NCBI GenBank assembly: GCA_910585235.1
Contig: CAJUCM010000014.1
Location: 38,929-44,389 of the forward strand
From: an uncultured Christensenella sp.
GTDB lineage: Bacteria > Bacillota > Clostridia > Christensenellales > Borkfalkiaceae
Length of the DNA: 5,461 bases
Direction of reading: 5' to 3'
Below are positions 1-5,439 of this stretch, in pieces. The notes below the pieces were generated by a model. The model searched no databases and was not told the origin of the DNA. It saw nothing but the letters and a program-made list of their open reading frames with translations. The translations under genes were made by a program, and so were the position numbers. Every line of letters begins with the position of its first letter. Position 1 is the first letter of the stretch.

Positions 1-721
1 TTCCGTCCGCCGCCGTTCTGGAAGAAAAGCCCGTAAGATAGTCGCCGATCACGGCGTTTCTCTTGTTTTCGGGGAATACCGTCATCGCGGAATCCGCATC
101 GGCGCCGACGGAGACGGTCAACTCGCCCGTCATGGCAAAATACTGGAACGCATAGTTCCTTGCGGAATACGTCTGCGGAAGCGTCACGCGCAACGCGTAG
201 GAGGAGACGACTTCGAGTTTCATGCCGTCAACGTGGAGCGATTCATAGCGGTCTCTCATGAGAGCGACCGTCTTTGCGATATTCGCCTTAAACGCCTCCG
301 AAACGGTCTTTCCGTCCTCCGAAGCGATTTCGCTTTCCAGATACAGACCGCCCGTCTTTAACGCTTCGGGGTATTTTTCGAGGTAGTCGTCAAGCTGTTT
401 TTTCAGATCCGCAACTTTTTCCTCGTCCTTGTCGGAAGCCTTGTCCGCCTCTTCGTAAGCCGCCTGATAAGCGGAGAGGTTGTCCTCGTATTCTTTTGCG
501 GAAATGACGCCTTCGGGATAATAAGTCGCCATATATCCGCCGCCGATATAGTTATTCTCGTCGATTTCGGCGCCGAGCGTAATGTCTTTCCCCGTCAGAC
601 TGAGTGTGGAATGAAAGGTCTCGATATCATTCAGCTTAAACGAAACCGTACAGAAAAAACACATCACGGCAATCAAAAGTGAACTCAGCACCAGACAAAT
701 TGCCGATTTTACCTTGCCCAT
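1..721 (-). CDS. secD: Protein translocase subunit SecD, N-terminal part (runs off left edge)
   Basis: The first 240 codons of a gene that continues past position 1. SecD is a membrane component of the Sec translocon that, with SecF, uses the proton motive force to help pull exported proteins across the membrane. Visible here: a short basic N-terminus and one membrane segment (about residues 7-26), then an extracytoplasmic region. Residues about 145-206 fit the SecD P1 region: an MRDRYESLHV stretch where SecD usually has R-x-x-x-LGV, then ALRVTLPQ, then TGELTV. The usual D-L-x-G-G motif is poorly kept: residues 49-67 read LGAEIDENNYIGGGYMATY. Residues about 76-118 are a charged, coiled-coil-like insertion. 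The start is supported by AGGAGGG five nucleotides upstream and by a promoter at 795-823. Position after the SCIFF maturase gene matches the known Clostridia order, where secF would follow. The SecD call rests on the P1 similarity and context; the membrane half that would confirm it is outside the window. Confidence 0.8.
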   Translation of the reverse strand, partial: MGKVKSAICLVLSSLLIAVMCFFCTVSFKLNDIETFHSTLSLTGKDITLGAEIDENNYIGGGYMATYYPEGVISAKEYEDNLSAYQAAYEEADKASDKDEEKVADLKKQLDDYLEKYPEALKTGGLYLESEIASEDGKTVSEAFKANIAKTVALMRDRYESLHVDGMKLEVVSSYALRVTLPQTYSARNYAFQYFAMTGELTVSVGADADSAMTVFPENKRNAVIGDYLTGFSSRTAADG

Positions 722-748
722 GGAACCCTCCTGAATCTATCAAACGCG

Positions 749-778
749 CTCTTTTTTCGGATCACTTCCGAAAAAGAG
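749..778 (-). other. Stem-loop in the secD leader
   Basis: Positions 749-761 and 767-778 are complementary over 12 pairs with one extra T, around a 5-nt loop. The hairpin lies in the predicted 5' leader, about 10-40 nt after the expected start of transcription and before the AGGAGGG ribosome binding site. No U-run follows on either strand, so it does not look like an intrinsic terminator. It may affect mRNA stability or act as a protein-binding palindrome. The arm word TTCCGAAAAA recurs in the scfB leader. Confidence 0.55.
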
Positions 779-794
779 AAAAATTTCATTCTTC

Positions 795-823
795 ATTATA
801 TAGCAAATGCGCGCGTCCGTCAA
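795..823 (-). promoter_or_regulatory. Sigma-A-type promoter for secD
   Basis: On the minus strand, TTGACG (823-818) and a perfect TATAAT (800-795) are separated by exactly 17 nt. This is the best promoter match in the window, with transcription expected to start near 788, about 67 nt before the secD ATG. It lies in the 134-nt gap after scfB, so secD need not depend on read-through from scfAB. The -35 box sits in the loop of an imperfect inverted repeat (806-841). Confidence 0.8.
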
Positions 824-855
824 GCCGAAACGCGGCGCATTCTCATCTTTTTCAT

Positions 856-2214
856 TTAATTTTCCCGCATTTTCCGCCTTGCGAGAATGTGCATCGCGCA
901 TTCGATTCGTTTTTTCATCATTGCGCAGGTCATTTCGTAGGGCTCGTCAATATCGCCGTTGTAATGGTAATTATTGGCGTTGCAACCGCCCGAACAGATA
1001 AACTTTGCAAAACAGTCCCCGCACTTTTTGCGCGTAAACAGACAGCTCTTCGCAAATTTTTTGCGGATCGCACCGTCGAGTTTCCCCTCGAACACGTTGC
1101 CCATGATAAAATCCTTGTCGCCCGCAAACTGGTGACAGGGATAGACGTCCCCGTTCGGCACGACGGAAAAATATTCGTTGCCCGCCCCGCACGCCGAGAC
1201 CCGCTTTGAAAGACAGGGACCGCCTTCGAGGTCGATGTTGAAGTGGAAGAATAAAAATCCCTTGCCCTCTTCCTCGCGTTTCAAATATTCGTCGGCAAGA
1301 ATCTCGTATTCCCTTTCGATCGCGGGAAGATGCTCCTTTTTGATCTGCAAATCGGGCAGATCCGTGACGACGGGTTCCATGGAGATTGAATCGAATCCGT
1401 TATCCGCAAGGAACAGAACGTCCTTTGCAAAATCCGTATTCTTTGCCGTAAACGTACCGCGCACATAGTAGTGTTTGTCGCCGCGCGCTTTCACAAACTT
1501 CTTGATTTTGTCGATCACGACGTCAAAACTGCCCTTGCCCGAAACCGTCTTTCTGACGGCGTCGTGAACTTCCTTTCTGCCGTCGAGCGACAAAACGACG
1601 TTCTCCATCTCTTCGTTGAAAAATTGAATGATTTCGTCGTCGAGCAAAAGTCCGTTCGTCGTCGTGGTGAACAGAAACTTCTTTCCGCGTTTTGCACCCT
1701 CTTCCTTGGCGTAGTAAACCGTCTTTTTAACCGTGTCGAAATTCATGAGCGGTTCGCCGCCGAAGAAATCGACTTCGAGAACTTTTCTGTTTCCGCTCTC
1801 GCGCAATAAAAAGTCGATCGCCGCTTTCGCCGTTTCAAAGCTCATCGTCTCGCGCACGGAATGATAAGCGCCCTCGTCCGCAAAGCAGTAGCGGCACCTT
1901 AAATTGCAATCGTGGGAAATGTGCAGACAGAGCGCCTTTACCTCGTCGCTCTTCATGGGATAGGCGGTCGGCTCTTCCCTGTACAAAAGCCCCTCTTCCT
2001 TCAACTCCCCGATCTCTTTCAGCGCGTTCTTCATTTCCGCGTCGGAAATCTCCGTTGTCTCCCCTTTGAGAACGCGCGCCGTCGTCTCATCGCATTCGTG
2101 AAGGGACGCACTTCCCGTATCGTAGATATAATAGTGATCGTGATATGTAAAAACGTGTACCATTTCGTCGTCGCGGGCTTCGCTCTCAGCTCTTTGTGCA
2201 AGTGCAAAGAGCAA
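856..2214 (-). CDS. scfB: SCIFF peptide maturase, radical SAM/SPASM-type enzyme
   Basis: Installs thioether crosslink(s) in the six-cysteine peptide encoded just upstream (scfA), using SAM and iron-sulfur clusters in the cytoplasm. The first about 85 residues after M18 resemble the peptide-binding N-terminus of this family. The radical SAM motif C-x3-C-x2-C is at C103, C107, C110 (HDCNLRCRYCF), followed by the GGEP SAM-binding motif at 152-155. The C-terminal SPASM-like region holds many cysteines for auxiliary clusters: C334, C342, C360, C391, C398, C401, C407, C411, C430, including GDCFAKFICSGGC. The total of 452 residues is near the family's usual length. Start is uncertain: TTG at 2214 is 13 nt from a strong AGGAGGAG (2235-2228), but homologues tend to begin at a position like M18 (ATG at 2163, sequence MVHVFTYHDHYYIYD), which has no clear Shine-Dalgarno. 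Numbering here is from the TTG. Function is secure; the start is not. Confidence 0.93.
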   Translation of the reverse strand: MLFALAQRAESEARDDEMVHVFTYHDHYYIYDTGSASLHECDETTARVLKGETTEISDAEMKNALKEIGELKEEGLLYREEPTAYPMKSDEVKALCLHISHDCNLRCRYCFADEGAYHSVRETMSFETAKAAIDFLLRESGNRKVLEVDFFGGEPLMNFDTVKKTVYYAKEEGAKRGKKFLFTTTTNGLLLDDEIIQFFNEEMENVVLSLDGRKEVHDAVRKTVSGKGSFDVVIDKIKKFVKARGDKHYYVRGTFTAKNTDFAKDVLFLADNGFDSISMEPVVTDLPDLQIKKEHLPAIEREYEILADEYLKREEEGKGFLFFHFNIDLEGGPCLSKRVSACGAGNEYFSVVPNGDVYPCHQFAGDKDFIMGNVFEGKLDGAIRKKFAKSCLFTRKKCGDCFAKFICSGGCNANNYHYNGDIDEPYEMTCAMMKKRIECAMHILARRKMREN

Positions 2215-2264
2215 AATCGTTTCGCCGCTCCTCCTCTTTCCGAAAAAATACTTCTTTTTCGGAA
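2189..2264 (-). promoter_or_regulatory. scfB translation-initiation region: Shine-Dalgarno between two hairpins
   Basis: Hairpin A (2238-2264) has a perfect 10-bp stem (TTCCGAAAAA with TTTTTCGGAA, 7-nt loop). It is followed by AGGAGGAG (2235-2228). Hairpin B (2189-2212) has an 8-bp stem (GCTCTTTG with CAAAGAGC, 8-nt loop) that begins at the last base of the candidate TTG start. Neither hairpin has a U-run after it on the minus strand. This layout leaves the Shine-Dalgarno single-stranded while folding the start codon region, which suggests controlled or low translation of the maturase. The structures are seen directly; the effect is inferred. Confidence 0.5.
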
Positions 2265-2290
2265 TTTTGATTGTTGTTCTTATAACGCGG

Positions 2291-2316
2291 AATAAGGGAG
2301 CAACATAGTTGCTCCC
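2291..2316 (-). terminator. Attenuator-like hairpin between scfA and scfB
   Basis: GGGAGCAAC and GTTGCTCCC form a perfect 9-bp stem with a 3-nt loop (2296-2316), followed on the minus strand by TTATT then CC. The U-run is short and broken, so this looks like a leaky intrinsic terminator or an mRNA 3'-end stabiliser rather than a full stop. It starts 19 nt after the scfA stop codon. It would allow more scfA message than scfB message, as expected for a peptide substrate and its enzyme. Confidence 0.6.
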
Positions 2317-2334
2317 CGCCGTCCGGATACAATG

Positions 2335-2490
2335 TTATTTGTTCTCTTCGATTTTGGATTCCCTCGTCACGCGCTCGCAGGACTGGTTACCCACGGTGCA
2401 GCTCGTTTTGCAGGCGGATTGGCAGGTGCTTCTGCATTCGCCGCAGCCCGTAATTTTCTTTTCCTGAGGTTTTGCAATCGTTTTGATCAT
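2335..2490 (-). CDS. scfA: SCIFF peptide (six cysteines in forty-five residues), ranthipeptide precursor
   Basis: A 51-residue peptide, the substrate of the adjacent radical SAM maturase. All six cysteines are present: C16, C19, C23, C27, C31 and C38, in the diagnostic core GCGECRSTCQSACKTSC followed by TVGNQSCE. From family knowledge, the maturase links a cysteine sulfur to a threonine. The Clostridium thermocellum homologue was reported to carry a bond between residues five apart, which by alignment would be C27 to T32 here. The N-terminus (MIKTIAKPQEKKIT) is the likely leader. About 13 charged residues follow the last cysteine, longer than the short tail I recall for typical SCIFFs. ATG is preceded by GGGAG with 7-nt spacing and by a strong promoter at 2517-2545. 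The peptide's role in the cell is not settled; regulatory roles such as quorum sensing have been proposed for ranthipeptides. Confidence 0.96.
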   Translation of the reverse strand: MIKTIAKPQEKKITGCGECRSTCQSACKTSCTVGNQSCERVTRESKIEENK

Positions 2491-2516
2491 AATAGCGCTC
2501 CCTGAGATTTTTTACT

Positions 2517-2545
2517 ATTATAATACGAATGCCGATTTTTTGCAA
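2517..2545 (-). promoter_or_regulatory. Sigma-A-type promoter for scfA
   Basis: TTGCAA (2545-2540) and a perfect TATAAT (2522-2517) on the minus strand are 17 nt apart. Transcription should start near 2510, giving a short leader of about 20 nt that contains the GGGAG ribosome binding site. The promoter starts 9 nt after the TIGR04086-like gene's stop codon, so scfA(B) can be expressed independently of the tgt-yajC genes. Confidence 0.78.
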
Positions 2546-2553
2546 GGGTTTTT

Positions 2554-2934
2554 TTACTCTTTTCTCAATTTCGCGCCTAAAAGCGCCCCCAAACCGCCCG
2601 AAAGCGTGGAGAGCAGCATTTCGGGGAGAAATAAAATATCCAGATAGAACCCTCCGCCGATCGCGGCAAAGAGGAACATCGTCACAAACACCGAAACAAA
2701 TCCCGCCGCCAATCCCTTGAAAAAGGCGCGTTCCCGCTTTATGCAGATCAGAGAAAATACAAACACCGCCGCACACTTCACGACCCAGTTCACCGCGGTC
2801 ACAAGCACTGTGGAGGGAGACGCCGCGCGGATGATGATTGCGAATATCGCCTCGAAAAACAGACAGAACACCGCCGTCAGAAGCACGGTTTTCACAATCT
2901 CCCACGCCGCGCGTTTGAAAAAAGTTTTATCCAT
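2554..2934 (-). CDS. TIGR04086 family (YrzE-like) membrane protein
   Basis: A 126-residue integral membrane protein with four likely membrane segments at about 14-36, 41-66, 71-93 and 101-121. Short basic stretches lie at both ends (MDKTFFKRA and AKLRKE) and between segments (KRER, 66-69). No catalytic motif is visible. Size, topology and position between yajC and scfA match the TIGR04086 family, which is found next to SCIFF genes in Clostridia; its function is unknown. The start is fixed by GGAGG (2946-2942) seven T residues before the ATG. Unusually, that GGAGG is the end of the 3' arm of the yajC terminator hairpin, so translation from read-through mRNA may be restrained. No separate promoter was recognised for this gene. 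Confidence 0.8.
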   Translation of the reverse strand: MDKTFFKRAAWEIVKTVLLTAVFCLFFEAIFAIIIRAASPSTVLVTAVNWVVKCAAVFVFSLICIKRERAFFKGLAAGFVSVFVTMFLFAAIGGGFYLDILFLPEMLLSTLSGGLGALLGAKLRKE

Positions 2935-2972
2935 AAAAAAACCTCCGCATAGTCACTTTACACTATGCGGAG
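2935..2972 (-). terminator. Intrinsic terminator of yajC, overlapping the next gene's Shine-Dalgarno
   Basis: A perfect 11-bp stem (CTCCGCATAGT with ACTATGCGGAG, 8-nt loop, 2943-2972) is followed on the minus strand by G and seven T. This is the clearest rho-independent terminator in the window. The end of the 3' arm plus the next base forms GGAGG, the ribosome binding site of the downstream gene, and the T-run is its Shine-Dalgarno-to-ATG spacer. Confidence 0.85.
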
Positions 2973-2995
2973 ATTGTCCGGTTTATGCGTTTTAA

Positions 2996-3559
2996 TTATT
3001 CGGCGTCCTTGGATTCCTCTTTCGGCTCGGAAGGTTCCTCGCTCTTTGCGGGTTCTTCCGCAGGTTTTTCCTCTGCGGGTTTCTCTTCCGCGGGCTCTTC
3101 CTTGGCTTCGGGCGCCGCCCCCGCCTTTGCCGCTTTTTTCTGCGCTTCCGCCGCTTCCTTTTCCTGACGGCGTTTCTCTTCCGCCTCTTCGCGCGCGATC
3201 TGCGCCGGTCCCTTCGCGTCCGTCTGGGCGATCAGTTCTTTCTCCATTTTGACGAAAGAATAGCCGGATTCTTCGCTCCCCGTCTTGATGATGACGGTGT
3301 TGTCGTCGCAGACTTCGGTCACGATCCCGCAGATCCCGCCCGCCGTCTTGACCTTATTGCCGGGCGCGATCGCATCGAGCTGTTCGACGTATTCTTTCTG
3401 TTTCTGCTTGTTCTTTCTTCCGGAGAAAAAGAACCAGGCAAAGAGCAACACGACGATCACGCCGAGAACCACCCACATGACCCAGGAGGGAAGTCCGCTC
3501 GGCTGATCGCCTTCTCCCTCCGCCAAAAGATTCATTGTACCCACAAGTAACGTATTCAT
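2996..3559 (-). CDS. yajC: Preprotein translocase subunit YajC with extended acidic tail
   Basis: YajC is a small membrane protein that associates with SecDF and assists Sec-dependent export. The product is 187 residues. One membrane segment lies at about 25-45 (WVMWVVLGVIVVLLFAWFFF region), followed by basic SGRKNKQKQK and the conserved YajC core: AIAPGNKVKTAGGICGIVTEV (about 63-83), then DDNTVIIKTG and a KMEKELI end near 110. YajC is usually about 90-120 residues. Here residues 113-187 add a low-complexity tail rich in E, A, K and P with repeated PAEEK/PAEEP units. The open frame extends 15 codons upstream, but the start at 3559 is chosen because AGGAG lies 9 nt before it and the promoter's -10 box (3586-3591) lies inside that upstream extension. 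A strong terminator follows 23 nt after the stop. Confidence 0.92.
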   Translation of the reverse strand: MNTLLVGTMNLLAEGEGDQPSGLPSWVMWVVLGVIVVLLFAWFFFSGRKNKQKQKEYVEQLDAIAPGNKVKTAGGICGIVTEVCDDNTVIIKTGSEESGYSFVKMEKELIAQTDAKGPAQIAREEAEEKRRQEKEAAEAQKKAAKAGAAPEAKEEPAEEKPAEEKPAEEPAKSEEPSEPKEESKDAE

Positions 3560-3585
3560 AACTTCAAACTCCTCATTGCCATAAT

Positions 3586-3614
3586 ATGATACCTTAATTT
3601 CCAAAATATAGCAA
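3586..3614 (-). promoter_or_regulatory. Sigma-A-type promoter for yajC
   Basis: TTGCTA (3614-3609) and TATCAT (3591-3586) are 17 nt apart on the minus strand, with transcription expected to start near 3579. It lies in the gap after tgt. No convincing terminator was seen after tgt, so yajC may also receive read-through transcripts from the tgt operon. Confidence 0.6.
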
Positions 3615-3685
3615 GTATTTTTAAGTCGATTTTTTCCCTTTCATGCAGTTTTCATACTTCCGCAAAAAGATGTAAACGGATTTTT

Positions 3686-4810
3686 TTAATTTTCCCCGCC
3701 GTTCAGACGGTAAAATTCTTTCACGAAATCTTTGACGTACCCGCCCAGAATGCTCTCGCGCAGTCCCCGCATGAGCGAATGAAGATAGGCGATATTGTGC
3801 AAGGACAGAAGCATTGCGCCCGTCATCTCCCCCACGTTGACTAAATGCCGCAAATAGGCTTTGGTGTAATTTTGGCAACAGTAGCAGTTGCAGTCGGGAT
3901 CGAGGGGCGTAAAGTCCTCTCTGTATTTTCCGTTCCGCACGACGATTTTTCCGCGGGAAGTGAGCGCCGTGCCGTTGCGCGCGACCCTCGTCGCCAACAC
4001 GCAGTCGAACATATCCACCCCGCGAAGCGTCCCTTCCACGAGGCAGTCGGGCGACCCCACTCCCATGAGATAGCGCGGCACGTCCGTCGGGAGCTTGTCG
4101 CGTAAAAAATCCAGCATTTCGTACATGACGGGCTTCGGTTCGCCCACCGAAAGACCGCCGATCGCAATCCCGTGTCTGACAAACGGCAAAGAGCGGTTCA
4201 AACTCTCCTGCCGTAAATCTTGATACATATTCCCCTGCACGATGGGAAAGAGCGCCTGCGCGGGATTGTCGTGCGCCGCCCAGCAGCGTTCCAGCCACTT
4301 TGCCGTGCGCTCCATGGCGCGCTCCGCCTGCTCGTGCGTGTAGCCGTATTCCGAACACTCGTCGAACGCCATGATAATATCCGAACCGAGATTGTGCTGG
4401 ATCTCCATTGCCTTTTCGGGCGTGAACAGGTGTTTGCTCCCATCTACATGGGAGGAAAAGCGCACCCCCTCGTCCGTAATGTTATTCAGCGAAGAAAGCG
4501 AAAAAACCTGAAAACCGCCGCTGTCCGTTAAAATGGGCTTGTGCCAATTCATGAACTTATGAAGCCCGCCCGCCTTTTTGATGAGCTCGTCGCCGGGGCG
4601 CATATACAGGTGATAGGTGTTGGAGAGAATGATCTGCGAGCCGATCTCTTCAAGGTCTTTGGGAAGCATTCCCTTGACCGTCGCCTGCGTGCCGACGGGC
4701 ATATAGACGGGCGTTAAAATATCGCCGTGCGGCGTATGCAGCACCCCCGCCCGCGCCCCCGTTTCGGGATCGGTCTTTTGAAGTTCAAAGGAAAAATATT
4801 TGTTGTTCAT
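3686..4810 (-). CDS. tgt: tRNA-guanine(34) transglycosylase (queuine tRNA-ribosyltransferase)
   Basis: Exchanges guanine-34 in the anticodon of GUN-decoding tRNAs (Asp, Asn, His, Tyr) for preQ1 or a related base, a key step of queuosine modification in the cytoplasm. The 374-residue product is full length for bacterial Tgt. Visible motifs: TDSGGFQVFSL with catalytic-site D96, MAFDECSEY around D150, GIAIGGLSVGE (214-224) in the substrate pocket, GVDMFDCVLATRVARNG (264-280) containing the nucleophilic aspartate, and the zinc site C307-x-C309-x2-C312 with H338, spaced as in E. coli Tgt. The ATG overlaps the stop codon of the preceding gene as ATGA and lacks a clear Shine-Dalgarno, so translation is probably coupled to the upstream gene. 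The other queuosine genes often found beside tgt, such as queA, are not in the window. Confidence 0.97.
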   Translation of the reverse strand: MNNKYFSFELQKTDPETGARAGVLHTPHGDILTPVYMPVGTQATVKGMLPKDLEEIGSQIILSNTYHLYMRPGDELIKKAGGLHKFMNWHKPILTDSGGFQVFSLSSLNNITDEGVRFSSHVDGSKHLFTPEKAMEIQHNLGSDIIMAFDECSEYGYTHEQAERAMERTAKWLERCWAAHDNPAQALFPIVQGNMYQDLRQESLNRSLPFVRHGIAIGGLSVGEPKPVMYEMLDFLRDKLPTDVPRYLMGVGSPDCLVEGTLRGVDMFDCVLATRVARNGTALTSRGKIVVRNGKYREDFTPLDPDCNCYCCQNYTKAYLRHLVNVGEMTGAMLLSLHNIAYLHSLMRGLRESILGGYVKDFVKEFYRLNGGEN

Positions 4811-5271
4811 TTTGTTAAGTTACGTTTTACTCTTTCTTCAAATTTTTCTTGCGCGTAACCGTAAGCCTCACGAATAAGCGGTTTGATTTTTTCAAAGGTG
4901 CTATCCGAGGGATTGAGAACGCACAGCCAGCCCATCCACGCATATACGGGGTGCGGCATCAACAAATCGAGCGCGGAGAAATCAAAATCCATATTGACGA
5001 CGCCGCCCTTGCAGGCTCTTGGAGGGACTGTGCCGAACAGCTTCAAAAATGTGCTTTTTCTGACGCCGAAGTTAATACGGAATACATCTTCCCGATCCAA
5101 CCGGGAGCTTCTGTCGTTTTCTCCGTCCTTCTCTTTGGCGGTTAAAACATATACGCCGCGTTTCAACCGGTTGCGCGGATTGTAGAAAATCCCCTTTTCG
5201 CCCCAGCTTTCCGTAAGAACGGTTCCGTCCATGCAATCCAGACAGTATTTCAAAATATCGTCAGCCGTCAT
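4807..5271 (-). CDS. DUF6194-like protein of unknown function
   Basis: A 154-residue soluble protein without signal peptide or membrane segments. It resembles the DUF6194 family as I recall it: SRLDREDVFRINFGVRKSTF (57-75), LFG, FDFSALDLLMPHPVYAWMGW (96-115) and CVLNPSDSTFEKIKPLIREAY (117-137). The biochemical function of this family is not known to me. The gene shares an ATGA overlap with tgt, so it probably forms an operon with it and may help set tgt translation. Start choice: an in-frame GTG at 5304 would add 11 residues, but that codon falls inside a repeated DNA element, and MTADDILKYC looks like the family's normal N-terminus, so ATG at 5271 is preferred. Its Shine-Dalgarno is weak (CGGA). 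The gene is certain; the family name is likely but from memory. Confidence 0.8.
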   Translation of the reverse strand: MTADDILKYCLDCMDGTVLTESWGEKGIFYNPRNRLKRGVYVLTAKEKDGENDRSSRLDREDVFRINFGVRKSTFLKLFGTVPPRACKGGVVNMDFDFSALDLLMPHPVYAWMGWLCVLNPSDSTFEKIKPLIREAYGYAQEKFEERVKRNLTK

Positions 5272-5298
5272 AAATAAATTCCGTCTACTTATAAAAAC

Positions 5299-5332
5299 AG
5301 GCACGCGTCCCCGAAGCTCACGGGAAACAGGA
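5299..5332. repeat. 34-nt imperfect direct repeat, copy 1
   Basis: Matches 5403-5436 at 28 of 34 positions, with the first 14 bases (AGGCACGCGTCCCC) identical. On the minus strand it can fold as TTCCCG, 7-nt loop, CGGGGA. It lies between the predicted transcription start and the DUF6194-like gene. It could be part of a leader RNA or a REP-like dispersed repeat. Confidence 0.65.
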
Positions 5333-5402
5333 CGCCGCTTTCTTGCGTAAATGACCGAGCAAAAACGTAAGCGCGACGAACTATAACGAAGTTCAGAGGA
5401 AG

Positions 5403-5436
5403 AGGCACGCGTCCCCTTGTCTAACGGGAAGCAGGA
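5403..5436. repeat. 34-nt imperfect direct repeat, copy 2
   Basis: Second copy, 104 nt from the first in the same orientation. On the minus strand it folds as TTCCC, 9-nt loop, GGGGA. The stem bases are unchanged between copies while the loop carries five of the six differences, which fits a structured element. It starts at about the predicted transcription start of the leader. Confidence 0.65.
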
Positions 5437-5439
5437 TTT

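Noticed and set aside
679..1209. Plus-strand open frame of 176 codons opposite scfB and the secD start
   Set aside because: It lies antisense to two genes with clear family motifs, has no recognisable domain and no ribosome binding site of note; it is a by-product of scfB codon use.
1471..1809. Plus-strand open frame of 112 codons inside scfB
   Set aside because: Antisense to the radical SAM core, with no family-like features.
2266..2316. Separate promoter for scfB using TATAAG near 2279-2284
   Set aside because: No -35 box was found at a 16-18 nt spacing; TTGCTC is only 13 nt away.
2387..2905. Minus-strand 172-codon frame overlapping the TIGR04086-like gene and scfA
   Set aside because: It crosses two better supported genes in another frame and has no coherent protein features.
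3560..3604. Start of yajC 15 codons further upstream
   Set aside because: It would begin upstream of the -10 box and lacks a Shine-Dalgarno; the start at 3559 has AGGAG at 9 nt.
3620..3685. Terminator after tgt
   Set aside because: Only a 4-5 bp stem around TCCG/CGGA could be found and no U-run follows it.
3621..4358. Minus-strand open frame of 245 codons overlapping tgt in another frame
   Set aside because: Arginine-, glycine- and alanine-rich product typical of an out-of-frame reading of a GC-richer gene; the tgt frame carries all catalytic and zinc motifs.
5272..5304. GTG at 5304 as start of the DUF6194-like gene
   Set aside because: The codon lies inside repeat copy 1, has no well-spaced Shine-Dalgarno, and the family-like N-terminus begins at the downstream ATG.
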